Positions 1 to 9,551 are shown, numbered from the stretch's first letter. The stretch is DNA of 64,000 nt from Gemmatimonadota bacterium (GCA_016191225.1 JACPPC010000001.1:1-64000); one strand, 5' to 3'. The notes: generated from the letters alone by a model not told the origin. Translations and numbers: made by a program.

Positions 1-117
1 TACAGCCAAGCCTATCTCGATCGCATCGCCAACCGGCTCAATACCCGGCCCCGCAAGACCCTCGGCTTCCGCACCCCCGCGGCGGTCTTGGCTCAACGTG
101 TTGCACCGATCGGTTGA
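1..117 (+). CDS. IS30-family transposase, C-terminal fragment (5' end outside window)
   Basis: An open frame enters from the left edge and stops with TGA at 115-117, giving the last 38 residues. They read YSQAYLDRIANRLNTRPRK, then TLGFRTPAAVL. This matches the end of IS30-family integrases, where a helix of the form LDxIAxxLNxRPRKTLG(W/F)(R/K)TP closes the DDE catalytic domain. The rest of the gene, including the helix-turn-helix and catalytic acids, lies outside the window, so it cannot be told whether the element is intact. No terminal inverted repeat could be assigned downstream without the other end. It is the only trace of a transposable element seen here. Confidence 0.85.
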   Translation, partial: YSQAYLDRIANRLNTRPRKTLGFRTPAAVLAQRVAPIG

Positions 118-125
118 ACCCACCG

Positions 126-146
126 GTCCTTCGCTGCGCTCTGGAC
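126..146. repeat. Dispersed imperfect-palindrome repeat, copy 1
   Basis: A 21-base unit with core TCCTTCGCTGCGCTCTGGA, flanked by GTCC and GGAC arms that can pair. A close variant sits at 18859-18879. Both are intergenic. It resembles the REP-like phrase TCCTTCGCTGCGCTCAGGA often seen between genes in soil-bacterial genomes; that comparison is from memory. Confidence 0.55.
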
Positions 147-200
147 GACAGGGGCGAGTGCCCGCCGTGGCGCCCCGAAGGCCCCTGCCCTTGCCCCCTC

Positions 201-249
201 CGTGCCCCTCCGTGCCCCTCCGTGCCCCTCCGTGCCCCTCCGTGACTCC
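201..249. repeat. Short tandem repeat, unit CGTGCCCCTC, four copies plus a degenerate tail
   Basis: Four identical 10-base units fill 201-240, preceded by a partial CCCCTC and followed by CGTGACTCCGTGG. It lies between the transposase tail and the 3' end of accC. The whole gap 118-294 holds this array and the palindromic repeat at 126-146, and no gene. The unit is related to the CCTCCGTG doublet at 34522-34543. Confidence 0.8.
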
Positions 250-294
250 GTGGTTACGCCTTCCTCATCTTGCTCGCTCTCCCCCCTCCACCCC

Positions 295-1644
<1,350 letters not shown>

Positions 1645-1659
1645 GCGGCCGGCCGGGTC

Positions 1660-2841
1660 CTAGCTCGTGAGGTCGTTCGAGAAGCCGGCGAACGAGGTGT
1701 CGCTGGTCCCGGCGACGCCCTGCACCGCCAGCGCGAACTCGCTCGGTTGCGTGGCGTAGAACACCGCGCTCTCGTACGAGACGACCTTCTGCGAGTACCA
1801 CTGCATCAGCGACTGGTCGAAGGTCTGCATCCCGTACTGGATGTGGCCTTCCTTGATCAGGTCGGGGATGTTGAGGGCGGCGTTCATGTCGCGGATCTGG
1901 TCGCGCACCGCGGCGGTGTTGATCAGCACCTCGCAGGCCGGCACGCGCCCCGGCCGGTCGGCACGCGGAACGAGGCGCAGCGACACCACCGCTTGGAGCG
2001 CGCTCGACAGCGCGTATCTCACCGACTGCTGCTCCTGCGGCGGGTAGAACGACAGGATGCGGTTGATCGTCTGGGTCGCGTCGGTGGTGTGGAGCGTGCT
2101 GAACACGAGGTGGCCGGTGTCGGCCGCCTTGAGCGCGGTGTCGAGCGTGTCGAGGTCGCGGATCTCGCCGATCAGGATCACGTCGGGGTCCTGGCGCAGC
2201 ACGCGCCGCAGGGCCTGCGTGAAGTTCCCCGTGTCGGTGCCGACCTCGCGCTGGTTGATGTGGCAGTTGATGTCGCGATGCAGGAACTCGATCGGGTCCT
2301 CGATCGTGATGATGTTCGCGTGCCGCTGCTCGTTGATGAACTGGATCATCGAGGCCAGCGCCGTGGACTTCCCCGACCCGGTGATGCCGGTGACGAGCAC
2401 GAGGCCGCGCGGCTTGAGCGCGATCGTCTCGACCACCTTGGGGAGGTTGAGCTCGGTGCAGGTCTTGGCCTGGAACGGGATCACGCGAAAGGCGTAGGCG
2501 ATCGTGCCACGCTGCTGGTACACGTTCACGCGAAAGCGCCCGATCCCCGGCACGCCGAGGGCGAAGTCCGCCTCCTTCTGCTCGGCGAACTCCTTGATCT
2601 GCTTGGGCGGCATCGTCTGCTCGGCGATCGACTTCAGGTCCTCGGGGCGCAGCGGCGGGAAGCTCAGCGGCACCAGCTCGCCGTTCACGCGCAGCGTGGG
2701 GGGACGGCCGACCTTGAGGTGCAGGTCCGACGCGTTCTGCTTGACCATCTCCTGCATGACGGTCTTGTAGTTGTACGGCTGGTTCGCGGCCGGGGCGGCC
2801 TGGGCCGGCTGCGTCCCCGAGGGGAGCGGCGGGTTAGCCAT
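1660..2841 (-). CDS. pilT: Type IV pilus retraction ATPase, PilT/PilU family
   Basis: A 393-residue secretion-type hexameric ATPase that powers pilus retraction at the inner membrane. Residues 22-150 form the N-terminal domain with the PilT-typical SDLHLKVGRPP stretch. Walker A is GITGSGKST (152-160). The Asp box is EDPIEF (181-186), Walker B is DVILIGEIRD (220-229), and the His box is GHLVFSTLHT (243-252). The C-terminal segment NIPDLIKEGHIQYGMQTFDQ matches the PilT/PilU retraction-type end better than PilB. The start ATG overlaps the accB stop by 8 bases (2834-2841), so the gene is embedded between accB and accC. No other pilus gene is present. PilT and PilU cannot be separated by eye. Confidence 0.93.
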   Translation of the reverse strand: MANPPLPSGTQPAQAAPAANQPYNYKTVMQEMVKQNASDLHLKVGRPPTLRVNGELVPLSFPPLRPEDLKSIAEQTMPPKQIKEFAEQKEADFALGVPGIGRFRVNVYQQRGTIAYAFRVIPFQAKTCTELNLPKVVETIALKPRGLVLVTGITGSGKSTALASMIQFINEQRHANIITIEDPIEFLHRDINCHINQREVGTDTGNFTQALRRVLRQDPDVILIGEIRDLDTLDTALKAADTGHLVFSTLHTTDATQTINRILSFYPPQEQQSVRYALSSALQAVVSLRLVPRADRPGRVPACEVLINTAAVRDQIRDMNAALNIPDLIKEGHIQYGMQTFDQSLMQWYSQKVVSYESAVFYATQPSEFALAVQGVAGTSDTSFAGFSNDLTS

Positions 2842-3331
2842 TGGGGTCGATCCGGAAGAGGACCTGTCCGTACTCCACGGGCTGCGAGTCCTGCACGCAG
2901 ACCTCCTTCACCACGCCGGCGAACTCCGACTCGATCTCGTTCATGATCTTCATCGCCTCGATGATGCAGACGGTCTGCCCCTTGTCGATCCGGGCCCCGG
3001 TGGCAACGAACGGCTTGGCGTCGGGGGCCGGCCGGGCGTAGAAGGTCCCCACCATCGGCGACTTGACCTCCAGCAGCGGGGTGCGCGGCGCCTCCGGCCT
3101 CGGCGCGACACCGGGTTCCGGCACCGCCGCCATCGCGACCCCCTCGCCCGACGTGCGCAGCGCGTGGGCCATCACCGGCGGGATCGCCGCCGCCACCTGC
3201 ACCGCGGCCCGCTGGGCTGGCGTCTTGGAAATGCGGAGCTTCATCCCCTTGTCGGACGCGATCTCGATCGAGTCCACGGATGAACTGTCGAGCAGCTCCA
3301 CCAGCTTCTTGACGTAGCGCAGGTCGATCAT
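2834..3331 (-). CDS. accB: Acetyl-CoA carboxylase, biotin carboxyl carrier protein
   Basis: A 165-residue BCCP. The N-terminal part (1-45) is the usual MIDLRYVKKLVELLDSS helix that contacts the carboxylase. Residues 45-85 are the Ala/Pro-rich linker. The C-terminal biotinyl domain (about 88-163) carries EAMKIMNEIE with biotin-acceptor Lys128. It shuttles carboxybiotin from AccC to AccAD. It precedes pilT, which it overlaps by 8 bases, and accC, and it follows pepP with a 21-base gap. It probably belongs to the operon that starts with the TPR gene at 6860. Confidence 0.96.
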   Translation of the reverse strand: MIDLRYVKKLVELLDSSSVDSIEIASDKGMKLRISKTPAQRAAVQVAAAIPPVMAHALRTSGEGVAMAAVPEPGVAPRPEAPRTPLLEVKSPMVGTFYARPAPDAKPFVATGARIDKGQTVCIIEAMKIMNEIESEFAGVVKEVCVQDSQPVEYGQVLFRIDPNG

Positions 3332-3352
3332 GGGAACGGGGTATGGCGCGCC

Positions 3353-4441
3353 TTACCCGACTTCGAGCAGGTCGCGCGTGAAGTCCGTCAGCAACTCCGG
3401 TCCACCGGCGGCCAGGTGCACGTCGTCCTCGATCCGGACGCCGCCCCAGCCCGCGTGGTAGACTCCAGGCTCGATCGTCACCACCGCACCGGCGGGGAGC
3501 ACCCCTTCCGACGTCCGGCCCAGCCGCGGCGCCTCGTGCACGTCGAGGCCCAAGCCGTGGCCGAGGCCGTGCCCGAAGGCCGCCCCCTCACCGCGGGACT
3601 CAATGTAGCCTCTCGCGAGCGCGTCGGCATCCTTGCCGGTCATCCCCGGCCGGATCCCGGAGCGCGCGGCCGCGCTGGCCTCCCGCACGATGCCGTGCAC
3701 CTCGCGCTGCCGCGCGTCGCTCGCGCCGCACACCACGGTGCGCGTCACGTCGCTGCAGTAGCCCTCGTGCACCGCCCCGAAGTCGATCAGCAGCAGCTCG
3801 CCGCGCGCGAGCGGCCGCGTGCTCGCGCGCGCGTGCGGCAGCGCCGTGCGCGGGCCGCTGGCCACGATCGTCGCGAACGGAAACTCCTCGCTCCCCGCCG
3901 CCCGCAGCGCCCCCTCGAGCACCCCCGCGACCTGGAGCTCCGTCATCCCCACCCGCACGCGGCCGAGCGTCACCTCCAGCGCCGACAGGGCGATCCGCGC
4001 CGCCTCGGCATGCCGCGCCACCTCGGCGGCGTCCTTCACCTCGCGCAGCGCCTCCACCAGGTCGGTGCTCGGGCGCCACTGCCAGCGCTTGCCGTCGTCG
4101 AGCAGTCGCGCGAAGTCGCGGTGCAGAAGGTGCGCCGACTCGAAGCCCACCACCTCCACGCCGGCGAGGGCCGGCAGGTCGCGCCAGAGCCCGGTCCACA
4201 GGCTCTGTTGCTCGACCACGGTGCGCGCCACGTCGCCACTCTCGGCCGCCACTTGCGTCTCGTAGCGATAGTCGGTGAACAGCAGCACGTCGGCATGCGA
4301 CACGACCAGCAGCGCGTTCGACCCGCTGAAGCCCGTCAGGTAACGGATGTTCGTGCGCCCCGAGACGAGCAGGGCGTCGAGGTGTGCGGCGAGCAGGGCC
4401 TCGCGCACGCGCGCGACGCGCGCAAGCCGGGCGTCCGCCAC
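3353..4441 (-). CDS. pepP: Xaa-Pro aminopeptidase / M24-family prolidase-like peptidase
   Basis: A 362-residue M24 'pita-bread' metallopeptidase that removes N-terminal residues ahead of proline, cytoplasmic. A creatinase-like N-terminal domain (1-125) carries RTNIRYLTGFSGSNALL. The catalytic domain shows the five metal ligands: two Asp in LLIDFGAVHEGYCSDVTRT, His in FGHGLGHGLGLDVHE, and Glu in TIEPGVYH and VRIEDDVHL. The start chosen is GTG at 4441, five bases after the aroQ stop, because the open frame further upstream only mirrors aroQ. X-Pro dipeptidase (PepQ) is the alternative name. The length fits the short 350-365 residue group. Confidence 0.88.
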   Translation of the reverse strand: MADARLARVARVREALLAAHLDALLVSGRTNIRYLTGFSGSNALLVVSHADVLLFTDYRYETQVAAESGDVARTVVEQQSLWTGLWRDLPALAGVEVVGFESAHLLHRDFARLLDDGKRWQWRPSTDLVEALREVKDAAEVARHAEAARIALSALEVTLGRVRVGMTELQVAGVLEGALRAAGSEEFPFATIVASGPRTALPHARASTRPLARGELLLIDFGAVHEGYCSDVTRTVVCGASDARQREVHGIVREASAAARSGIRPGMTGKDADALARGYIESRGEGAAFGHGLGHGLGLDVHEAPRLGRTSEGVLPAGAVVTIEPGVYHAGWGGVRIEDDVHLAAGGPELLTDFTRDLLEVG

Positions 4442-4446
4442 CGCCG

Positions 4447-4890
4447 TCAGGGGCGCGGCGGGGCGAGCATCGCCACCAGCCCGCGCAGCGCCAGCTCGTA
4501 GCCGTACGCGCCAAAGCCGCCGATCACGGCGCGGGCGCCGGGGGCGAGCATCGAGTGCCGCCGCTCCGGCTCCCGCCCGAAGATGTTCGTCAGGTGCACC
4601 TCCACGTACGGCAGCGCCACCGAGGCAAACGCGTCGCGGATGGCGAGGCTGGTGTGGCTGTAGGCACCGGCGTTGATCAGCGCCCCGTCGCAGCTCCCCC
4701 GCAGGAGCTGGATCGCCGTCACCAGCTCCCCCTCGCCGTTGTGCTGCTCGCACCTGATCTCGGCGCCGAGCGACCGGGCCACCTCGGCGAGCCCGGCCTC
4801 GATCTCGGCCAGCGTCTGCCGGCCGTAAAGGGCGGGTTCGCGGGTGCCGAGGAGGTTCAGGTTTGGCCCGTTGAGCAGGGCGATCTTCAC
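4447..4890 (-). CDS. aroQ: 3-dehydroquinate dehydratase, type II
   Basis: A 147-residue type II dehydroquinase, the standard length. It converts 3-dehydroquinate to 3-dehydroshikimate in the shikimate pathway. It begins MKIALLNGPNLNLLGTREP. The catalytic Tyr lies in ALYG, the substrate-binding NAGAYSHTSLAIRDA follows, and the catalytic His lies in EVHLTNIFGREPERRHS. Its start overlaps the stop of the upstream TPR gene by 4 bases (ATGA), and pepP follows after 5 bases. The aroQ-pepP-accB-accC order is a common bacterial arrangement, here with pilT added. Confidence 0.97.
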   Translation of the reverse strand: MKIALLNGPNLNLLGTREPALYGRQTLAEIEAGLAEVARSLGAEIRCEQHNGEGELVTAIQLLRGSCDGALINAGAYSHTSLAIRDAFASVALPYVEVHLTNIFGREPERRHSMLAPGARAVIGGFGAYGYELALRGLVAMLAPPRP

Positions 4891-6860
4891 TTCTTCTTCA
4901 ACCCGCCCAGCCAGCTCTGGAACTGCTCGATCTCCTCCGGCGTCTGCTCCGCGGGCCGCACGGGGGCCTGTGGCGCGGCCGGCGTGGCGCCGGCGGGCGG
5001 CGTGCCGCCGGGGGACGCGGAGAAGAACTGGTCGAACGAGAACGAGGCCGACGAGCGACGCGAGGGACGCACCGGCTGCGGTTCGGTGAAGACCTGGTCG
5101 AGCGAGAGCTCGCTCTTGGCGGGGCGGGCCGGGTTCCCCGGCAGCGGTTCCGCCACCGCCGCTGGCGCGGCCGCCGCCGCGTGGGCGCCACCATTCCCCA
5201 CCCCGAGTGGCTCAGGATAGAGCTGCGCCATCAGGCGGGCCGCCTGCTCGTCGGCGTCGGAAATCACCGCACCGGCAAAGAGGCCGAGGTCGTAGCCGAC
5301 TCCCGAAGGCGTGGGCTCGACCGCGGAGGGGGCGGCATGGGCGCCGTTTCCATGTCCCGGGCTCCACCGCGCGAGGGCGCCGAAGAACTCGCGAATGGTC
5401 GGTCCCGACGGGAGGATTTCGGTCACGGCGGCGAGCGCGGCGGCATCCATCGTGGCTGGCGGCGGCGTTGCCGGGGCGGCCATCACCAGCGATGCCTGCA
5501 GCGCCGACAGCTTGCCGCGCAGCCCCGCGTCGCCCGGGCGCTGCTCGAGCAGCTGCCGGTAGACCTCGATCGCCTGCTCCTTGAAGCCCTGCTTCACGTA
5601 CAGCTCGGCCATCGTCTCTGTCACGAAGGCGCCGCTCGCGGGAGGGGCGGCGGCCGCCTCGTGATCGGGCGGCTCGACGGTCTCGAGTTCCGGGAGCGCC
5701 GCCGGAGGCGCGGGGGCCTCGGGGGGCTGGGAGAACGTCGGCTCGAGCTCGAGCTCGGCGTGCGCGGCGGCGCTCGAGGCCTCGTCCTCCGGGGTGTCCC
5801 AGAGGCCGGTGGACTCGACCTTTGGCTGCGGGGCGAGTCCGAGGTCGACGATCGGCGGCGTGTTGCGCGTGGGCACCTGCAGCTCCGGCGGCAACTCGGC
5901 CGCGGAGGCCGCGGGTGCGGCCTCGGGCGTGGCATCGTGATGAAAGTCAGCGCCCAGCTGGAAGCCCGAGTCCACCGGCTCGCGGGCCAGGAGCCCGGCG
6001 GCGGTGTTCTCCTCGTTCTGCGCCACACCGGAGAGGCCGGCAAGGGGGTTCGACTCGACGTCGATGTCGCCCTCGAAGCGCCCGCTGTCGAATCCGAGCG
6101 CCGGCTCGAGGGGCGGCGTTGCGGGCGGGGCGGCGGCCTCCTCGACGCCCGCCATCGACTCCAGGTCGAGTCCCATCAGCGACAGCCTGGGCGGCGCCAC
6201 GTCCTCCATGGTCTCCGGCACGGGGGCGGGGGGCGGCGGCTCGACGGCGGCGGCGGCCGCCTCGCCGGCCACGGGAGCCGGCTCCGCCGGAACCACGTGC
6301 GACGGCCGCGGCACGGCCGCGATCTCGACGGTGCGGGCATCCGCCATCTCCCCCTGCTTCTTGACGGCCGACACGACGATCGTGGCGGCGAGGGGTTTGG
6401 CGGGTGTGGGCTTGGCAGCGGGGGGCGGAGGGGGGGCGGCGGCCCTGGCGGCGTTCGCCTCGGCCTCGGCCACCAGCGCCATCTGGGCGGCGATGTCCTC
6501 GTTGCGCGGATCCGCGTCGAGGACGCGCTGGTACCAGGTGCGCGCCGAGGGGTAGTCACCCTCGTCGCGGGCGATATCGCCGAGGTGGCGCAGCGCGATC
6601 AGGTTTTCGGGATCGAGGGCGAGGGCCGCCTCGAAGACGGATCGCGCCTCGGTGAACTCCTTGTGCTCGAACAACGCCTGGCCGTACACGATGTGCCCGG
6701 ACATGTGACCGGGCTGGTCGGCCAAGTGCTGGCGGCAAATGGCGATAGCCTGCGCGAGGTCACCCGCCTTGCGGTACTCGTTGGCGAGCGGGGCGAAGTA
6801 TCGGCGAGGGTTCTCGTCGAACTTCTTTCGCAGTTCGTCAATCCGTGCGGAACTCGCCAT
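4887..6860 (-). CDS. Large TPR-repeat protein with Ala/Pro-rich linker
   Basis: A 657-residue protein of unknown exact role. Residues 1-140 hold several tetratricopeptide repeats (for example AGDLAQAIAICRQHLADQPG and DPENLIALRHLGDIARDEGD). A long acidic, Ala/Pro/Glu-rich low-complexity region spans about 145-415. Another TPR (FVTETMAELYVKQGFKEQAI) follows at about 418-460. The tail ends in EQFQSWLGGLKKK. There is no signal peptide or membrane span. TPRs mediate protein-protein contacts; the linker suggests a scaffold. It heads the operon that includes pilT and accBC. A second protein of the same plan lies at 10549-13200. Its promoter is at 6908-6937. Confidence 0.85.
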   Translation of the reverse strand: MASSARIDELRKKFDENPRRYFAPLANEYRKAGDLAQAIAICRQHLADQPGHMSGHIVYGQALFEHKEFTEARSVFEAALALDPENLIALRHLGDIARDEGDYPSARTWYQRVLDADPRNEDIAAQMALVAEAEANAARAAAPPPPPAAKPTPAKPLAATIVVSAVKKQGEMADARTVEIAAVPRPSHVVPAEPAPVAGEAAAAAVEPPPPAPVPETMEDVAPPRLSLMGLDLESMAGVEEAAAPPATPPLEPALGFDSGRFEGDIDVESNPLAGLSGVAQNEENTAAGLLAREPVDSGFQLGADFHHDATPEAAPAASAAELPPELQVPTRNTPPIVDLGLAPQPKVESTGLWDTPEDEASSAAAHAELELEPTFSQPPEAPAPPAALPELETVEPPDHEAAAAPPASGAFVTETMAELYVKQGFKEQAIEVYRQLLEQRPGDAGLRGKLSALQASLVMAAPATPPPATMDAAALAAVTEILPSGPTIREFFGALARWSPGHGNGAHAAPSAVEPTPSGVGYDLGLFAGAVISDADEQAARLMAQLYPEPLGVGNGGAHAAAAAPAAVAEPLPGNPARPAKSELSLDQVFTEPQPVRPSRRSSASFSFDQFFSASPGGTPPAGATPAAPQAPVRPAEQTPEEIEQFQSWLGGLKKK

Positions 6861-6907
6861 GCAGTTGCCTCGAAAGCTCCGCGCGGGGGGTGGGGTTCGG
6901 CCGGCGA

Positions 6908-6937
6908 ATCATACCACGCCCGCAGGAGGCCCGTCAA
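6908..6937 (-). promoter_or_regulatory. Sigma70-type promoter of the TPR-aroQ-pepP-accB-pilT-accC operon
   Basis: Read on the minus strand: -35 TTGACG at 6937-6932, an 18-base spacer, -10 TATGAT at 6913-6908. Each box matches five of six consensus positions. Transcription would start near 6900, about 40 bases before the ATG at 6860. It lies back to back with the ppiD promoter. Confidence 0.65.
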
Positions 6938-6958
6938 TGTGAGAAGTCATGTGTTCGC

Positions 6959-6988
6959 TTGATCTTACGCCATCGCTCCGGCTAAGAT
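6959..6988 (+). promoter_or_regulatory. Candidate sigma70 promoter of ppiD
   Basis: -35 TTGATC at 6959-6964, an 18-base spacer, -10 TAAGAT at 6983-6988, each four of six to consensus. The start would fall near 6995, giving a leader of about 70 bases. The 204-base gap 6861-7064 is fully accounted for by this, the divergent promoter and the ppiD leader. Confidence 0.5.
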
Positions 6989-7064
6989 TCCGGGCTGGCC
7001 AATCGTCGTTCGGGCGATTTTTCAGTCGCAAGCCGTCCCTTCTTCAAGAGAGGAAGTCCGCCCC

Positions 7065-8924
7065 GTGCTGCAATCCATGCGGAGCGCCGCGAAGTACATC
7101 TGGATTTTCGTCGCCGCAACTTTCGTCGGCGGCTTCGTGCTGTACGAGACGACTGGACTCGCCGGCCAGGGGCCGATCACGGCCACGACCGAGGTCGCGG
7201 CCATCAACTGCGCGGTACGGACCTGGTTCTGCGACGCGCGGGTGAGCTACCAGCAGTACCTGGCGGCCGACCAGCGCCTCGCCCAGCAGCAGGAGGAGCA
7301 GCTCCACCGCGGCCTGACCCTCGACGAGCGCGCCCAGGTGGGCGACCGCGCCTTCGAGCAACTGGTCGGTGACCTCATCCTGCAGCAGGAATACGACAGG
7401 CGTGGCATCCGGGTCACGGACGAGGAGATCCTCGAGGCGTCGAAGTACGCGCCGCCTCCCTCGCTGCTCCGCTCGCCCGAGCTGCAGACGGACGGCCGGT
7501 TCGACATCGAGAAGTACCGCCGCATGCTCAACTCCCCCGCCGCCAAGCAGGGTGGGTTGCTGCGCAACCTCGAGAACTACTACCGCGAGGAAATCCCGCG
7601 GCAGAAGCTGATGCTGCAGGTCGCGGGCGACGTGTGGGTCTCCGACGCGCACCTGTGGACGACCTACCAGGACACGCACGACACGGCCGTGGTGACCTGG
7701 GTGGGCTGGGATCCGGCCGCGATCCCGGACAAGGCGGTCACGATCACCGACGCCGAGATCGACGCCTACTACCAGGCGAACGTGAAGAGCTTCGACCGGC
7801 CGGGGCGCGCGGCGGTCTCGGTCGTGCGGATCGCGCGGTCCCTCAACGCCGCCGACTCGGCCGCCGTGCGCACGCGCGTGACCGAGCTGCGCGCCGAGCT
7901 CCTGTCGGGCAAGCGCACGTTCGAGGATGCCGCCCGCGAGCTGTCGGCCGACTCCGGCTCGGCCGCGCAGGGGGGCGACCTCGGGATGGCCGGGAAGGGC
8001 AAGTACGTGAAGGAGTTCGAGGAGGCGGCGCGCAAGCTGAAGCCCGGCGAGCTCTCGGGGCCGGTGGCGACGCAGTTCGGCGTCCACCTGATCCGCATGG
8101 ACAGGCGGTCGGGGGACTCGCTCGCGCTGCACCACATCCTGCTGCCCTACAAGCAGAGCGACTCGTCGGCGTCACGCAGCGACAAGCGGGCCGACTCGCT
8201 GGCCACGATCGCCGCCAGCCTCGACAAGCCGCAGCGCTTCGACTCGGCGGCGAAGGTGCTCGGGCTCAAGGTCGAGCACCTGGTGGCGTTCGAGGGCGAG
8301 CCGCTCACGGGGAGCGACGGAAAGTACGTGCCGAGCGTGAGCGCATGGGCCTTCGGCGGCCCCCGCGTGGGCGAGACGAGCGACCTCTACGACTCCGAGG
8401 AGGCGTACGTGCTCGCGCGGCTCGACTCGCTGCGCAAGGGCGGCCCGCAGGAGAAGGCCGCCGTGGCCGAGGAGATCCGCCGCAGGCTGGCGATCGACAA
8501 GAAGCTGGCGATGCTCGCCGACAGCGCGAAGGCGCTGGCGCAGGCGGCGCGCGCCACGTCGCTCGAGGCGGCGGCCAAGGCCCGCGGCCTGACCGCGACC
8601 ACGACCCCACCGTTCACGCGGGTCGCGAACGTGCAGGGGCTCGGACAGGCGACGGGGGCGATCGGCGCGGCGTTTGCCCTGCCGGTCGGGGCGATCAGCG
8701 CCCCGGTCACCACGCGGGACCGGGTGATCGTGATGCGCGTCGACCGTCGCGTGGCCGCCGACCGCGCCATCTGGGTGACGCAGAAGCCGCAGCAGCGGCA
8801 GCAGGTGCTCAATGCCCTGCGCGAGCAGCGGGTGCGCGAGTACATGGACAACCTGCGCAAGGCCGCCGGCGTGAGCGACCGCCGCAAGGCGATCCTCGAG
8901 GCCACCCGCAAGCAGTCGTCGTAG
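7065..8924 (+). CDS. ppiD: Membrane-anchored peptidyl-prolyl isomerase, PpiD/SurA type
   Basis: A 619-residue periplasmic folding factor, the only complete plus-strand gene here. One membrane span (about 10-28, KYIWIFVAATFVGGFVLYE) anchors the N-terminus. A SurA-N-like helical region follows (about 60-200). A parvulin (PPIC) domain lies at about 246-348, with the usual TFEDAARELSADSGSAAQGG core, LGMAGKGKYVKEFEEA and FGVHLIRMDRR. A second half (350-600) looks like a degenerate parvulin repeat plus a C-terminal helix. The GTG at 7065 is chosen because AGAGAGGAAG (7047-7056) sits 8 bases upstream; an in-frame ATG at 7077 is the alternative. It likely helps fold outer-membrane proteins leaving the Sec channel. 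Confidence 0.88.
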   Translation: MLQSMRSAAKYIWIFVAATFVGGFVLYETTGLAGQGPITATTEVAAINCAVRTWFCDARVSYQQYLAADQRLAQQQEEQLHRGLTLDERAQVGDRAFEQLVGDLILQQEYDRRGIRVTDEEILEASKYAPPPSLLRSPELQTDGRFDIEKYRRMLNSPAAKQGGLLRNLENYYREEIPRQKLMLQVAGDVWVSDAHLWTTYQDTHDTAVVTWVGWDPAAIPDKAVTITDAEIDAYYQANVKSFDRPGRAAVSVVRIARSLNAADSAAVRTRVTELRAELLSGKRTFEDAARELSADSGSAAQGGDLGMAGKGKYVKEFEEAARKLKPGELSGPVATQFGVHLIRMDRRSGDSLALHHILLPYKQSDSSASRSDKRADSLATIAASLDKPQRFDSAAKVLGLKVEHLVAFEGEPLTGSDGKYVPSVSAWAFGGPRVGETSDLYDSEEAYVLARLDSLRKGGPQEKAAVAEEIRRRLAIDKKLAMLADSAKALAQAARATSLEAAAKARGLTATTTPPFTRVANVQGLGQATGAIGAAFALPVGAISAPVTTRDRVIVMRVDRRVAADRAIWVTQKPQQRQQVLNALREQRVREYMDNLRKAAGVSDRRKAILEATRKQSS

Positions 8925-8944
8925 CGGGGGGAGGCCCGGGGGGA

Positions 8945-8985
8945 AACGCGAACGGCCCGGCCATGCTGGCCGGGCCGTTCGCGTT
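8945..8985. terminator. Bidirectional intrinsic terminator between ppiD and tatA
   Basis: A perfect 19-bp inverted repeat, arms 8945-8963 and 8967-8985 with a 3-base loop TGC, sits between the convergent ends of ppiD (8924) and tatA (9018). There is no run of T after either arm, as is common in very GC-rich genomes. Confidence 0.8.
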
Positions 8986-9017
8986 CCGGCGCCGGGTGGG
9001 CCGGCCGCCGGCACGGG

Positions 9018-9257
9018 CTACATCAGGCGCTTCGGCTCCGGGCGCTCGTCCGCGTCGGCGGCGGGGCGCTCGAGGCGGTCCATCCGCGGCGCGGTGTTGC
9101 CGGAGATCTCGTTCTGCGCCTCGTTCATGTTCTTCTTGAACTCGCGAATGCCCTTGCCGAACGAGCCGGCGATGTCGGGAATGCGCTTGGCGCCGAAGAA
9201 GAGCAGGACGACGGCGAAGATCAGGATGAGCTCGCCCATTCCCAAGTTGAACGGCAT
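9018..9257 (-). CDS. tatA: Sec-independent protein translocase TatA
   Basis: A 79-residue TatA/E protein. A single N-terminal membrane helix (GELILIFAVVLLFFGAKRIPD) is followed by the hinge FG, the amphipathic helix IAGSFGKGIREFKKNMNEA and a polar tail. TatA multimerises to form the pore that moves folded twin-arginine proteins across the inner membrane. TatC is encoded separately at 21968-22738 and no TatB was seen. It is last in an operon, 9 bases after the DUF4321-like gene. Confidence 0.95.
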   Translation of the reverse strand: MPFNLGMGELILIFAVVLLFFGAKRIPDIAGSFGKGIREFKKNMNEAQNEISGNTAPRMDRLERPAADADERPEPKRLM

Positions 9258-9266
9258 CAGTGCCTC

Positions 9267-9551
9267 CTAGAAGAGCGATCGGGCGATGAGGTACGCGACG
9301 AGGACGCCCACGAGGCTGAGCAGCGACACATCCAGCGCCACGGGGCCAAGCGCAAACCGAATGATAACGAGGTCGATCGGGAGCGGGCCGAACGAGGTGG
9401 TGACGCCGGTCGTGAGGAACTCCTTCACGGCTCCCACCGGCAGGAACTTTCTCGCGAACTGCGTCAGGAAGCCACCCACCACGAAGCCGACGGCGAGCAC
9501 CGAGACATGATACAGCGGGCGGTGGCGCGCGGATCCGACGGGGGGCATCAC
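9267..9551 (-). CDS. Small membrane protein, DUF4321-like
   Basis: A 94-residue protein with two predicted membrane helices, about 17-32 (VSVLAVGFVVGGFLTQF) and 66-93 (GPVALDVSLLSLVGVLVAYL). Between them is a short loop, FLPVGAVKEFLTTGVTTSFGP. Length, two-helix plan and the SFG-P-(L/I)DL pattern resemble the DUF4321 family, recalled rather than searched. No function is known. Its ATG overlaps the polyprenyl synthase stop by 4 bases and tatA follows, so it may be an envelope accessory protein. Confidence 0.7.
   Translation of the reverse strand: MMPPVGSARHRPLYHVSVLAVGFVVGGFLTQFARKFLPVGAVKEFLTTGVTTSFGPLPIDLVIIRFALGPVALDVSLLSLVGVLVAYLIARSLF

Noticed and set aside
201-249. Possible CRISPR array
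   Set aside because: Units are 10 bases and contiguous with no spacers; no cas gene is nearby.
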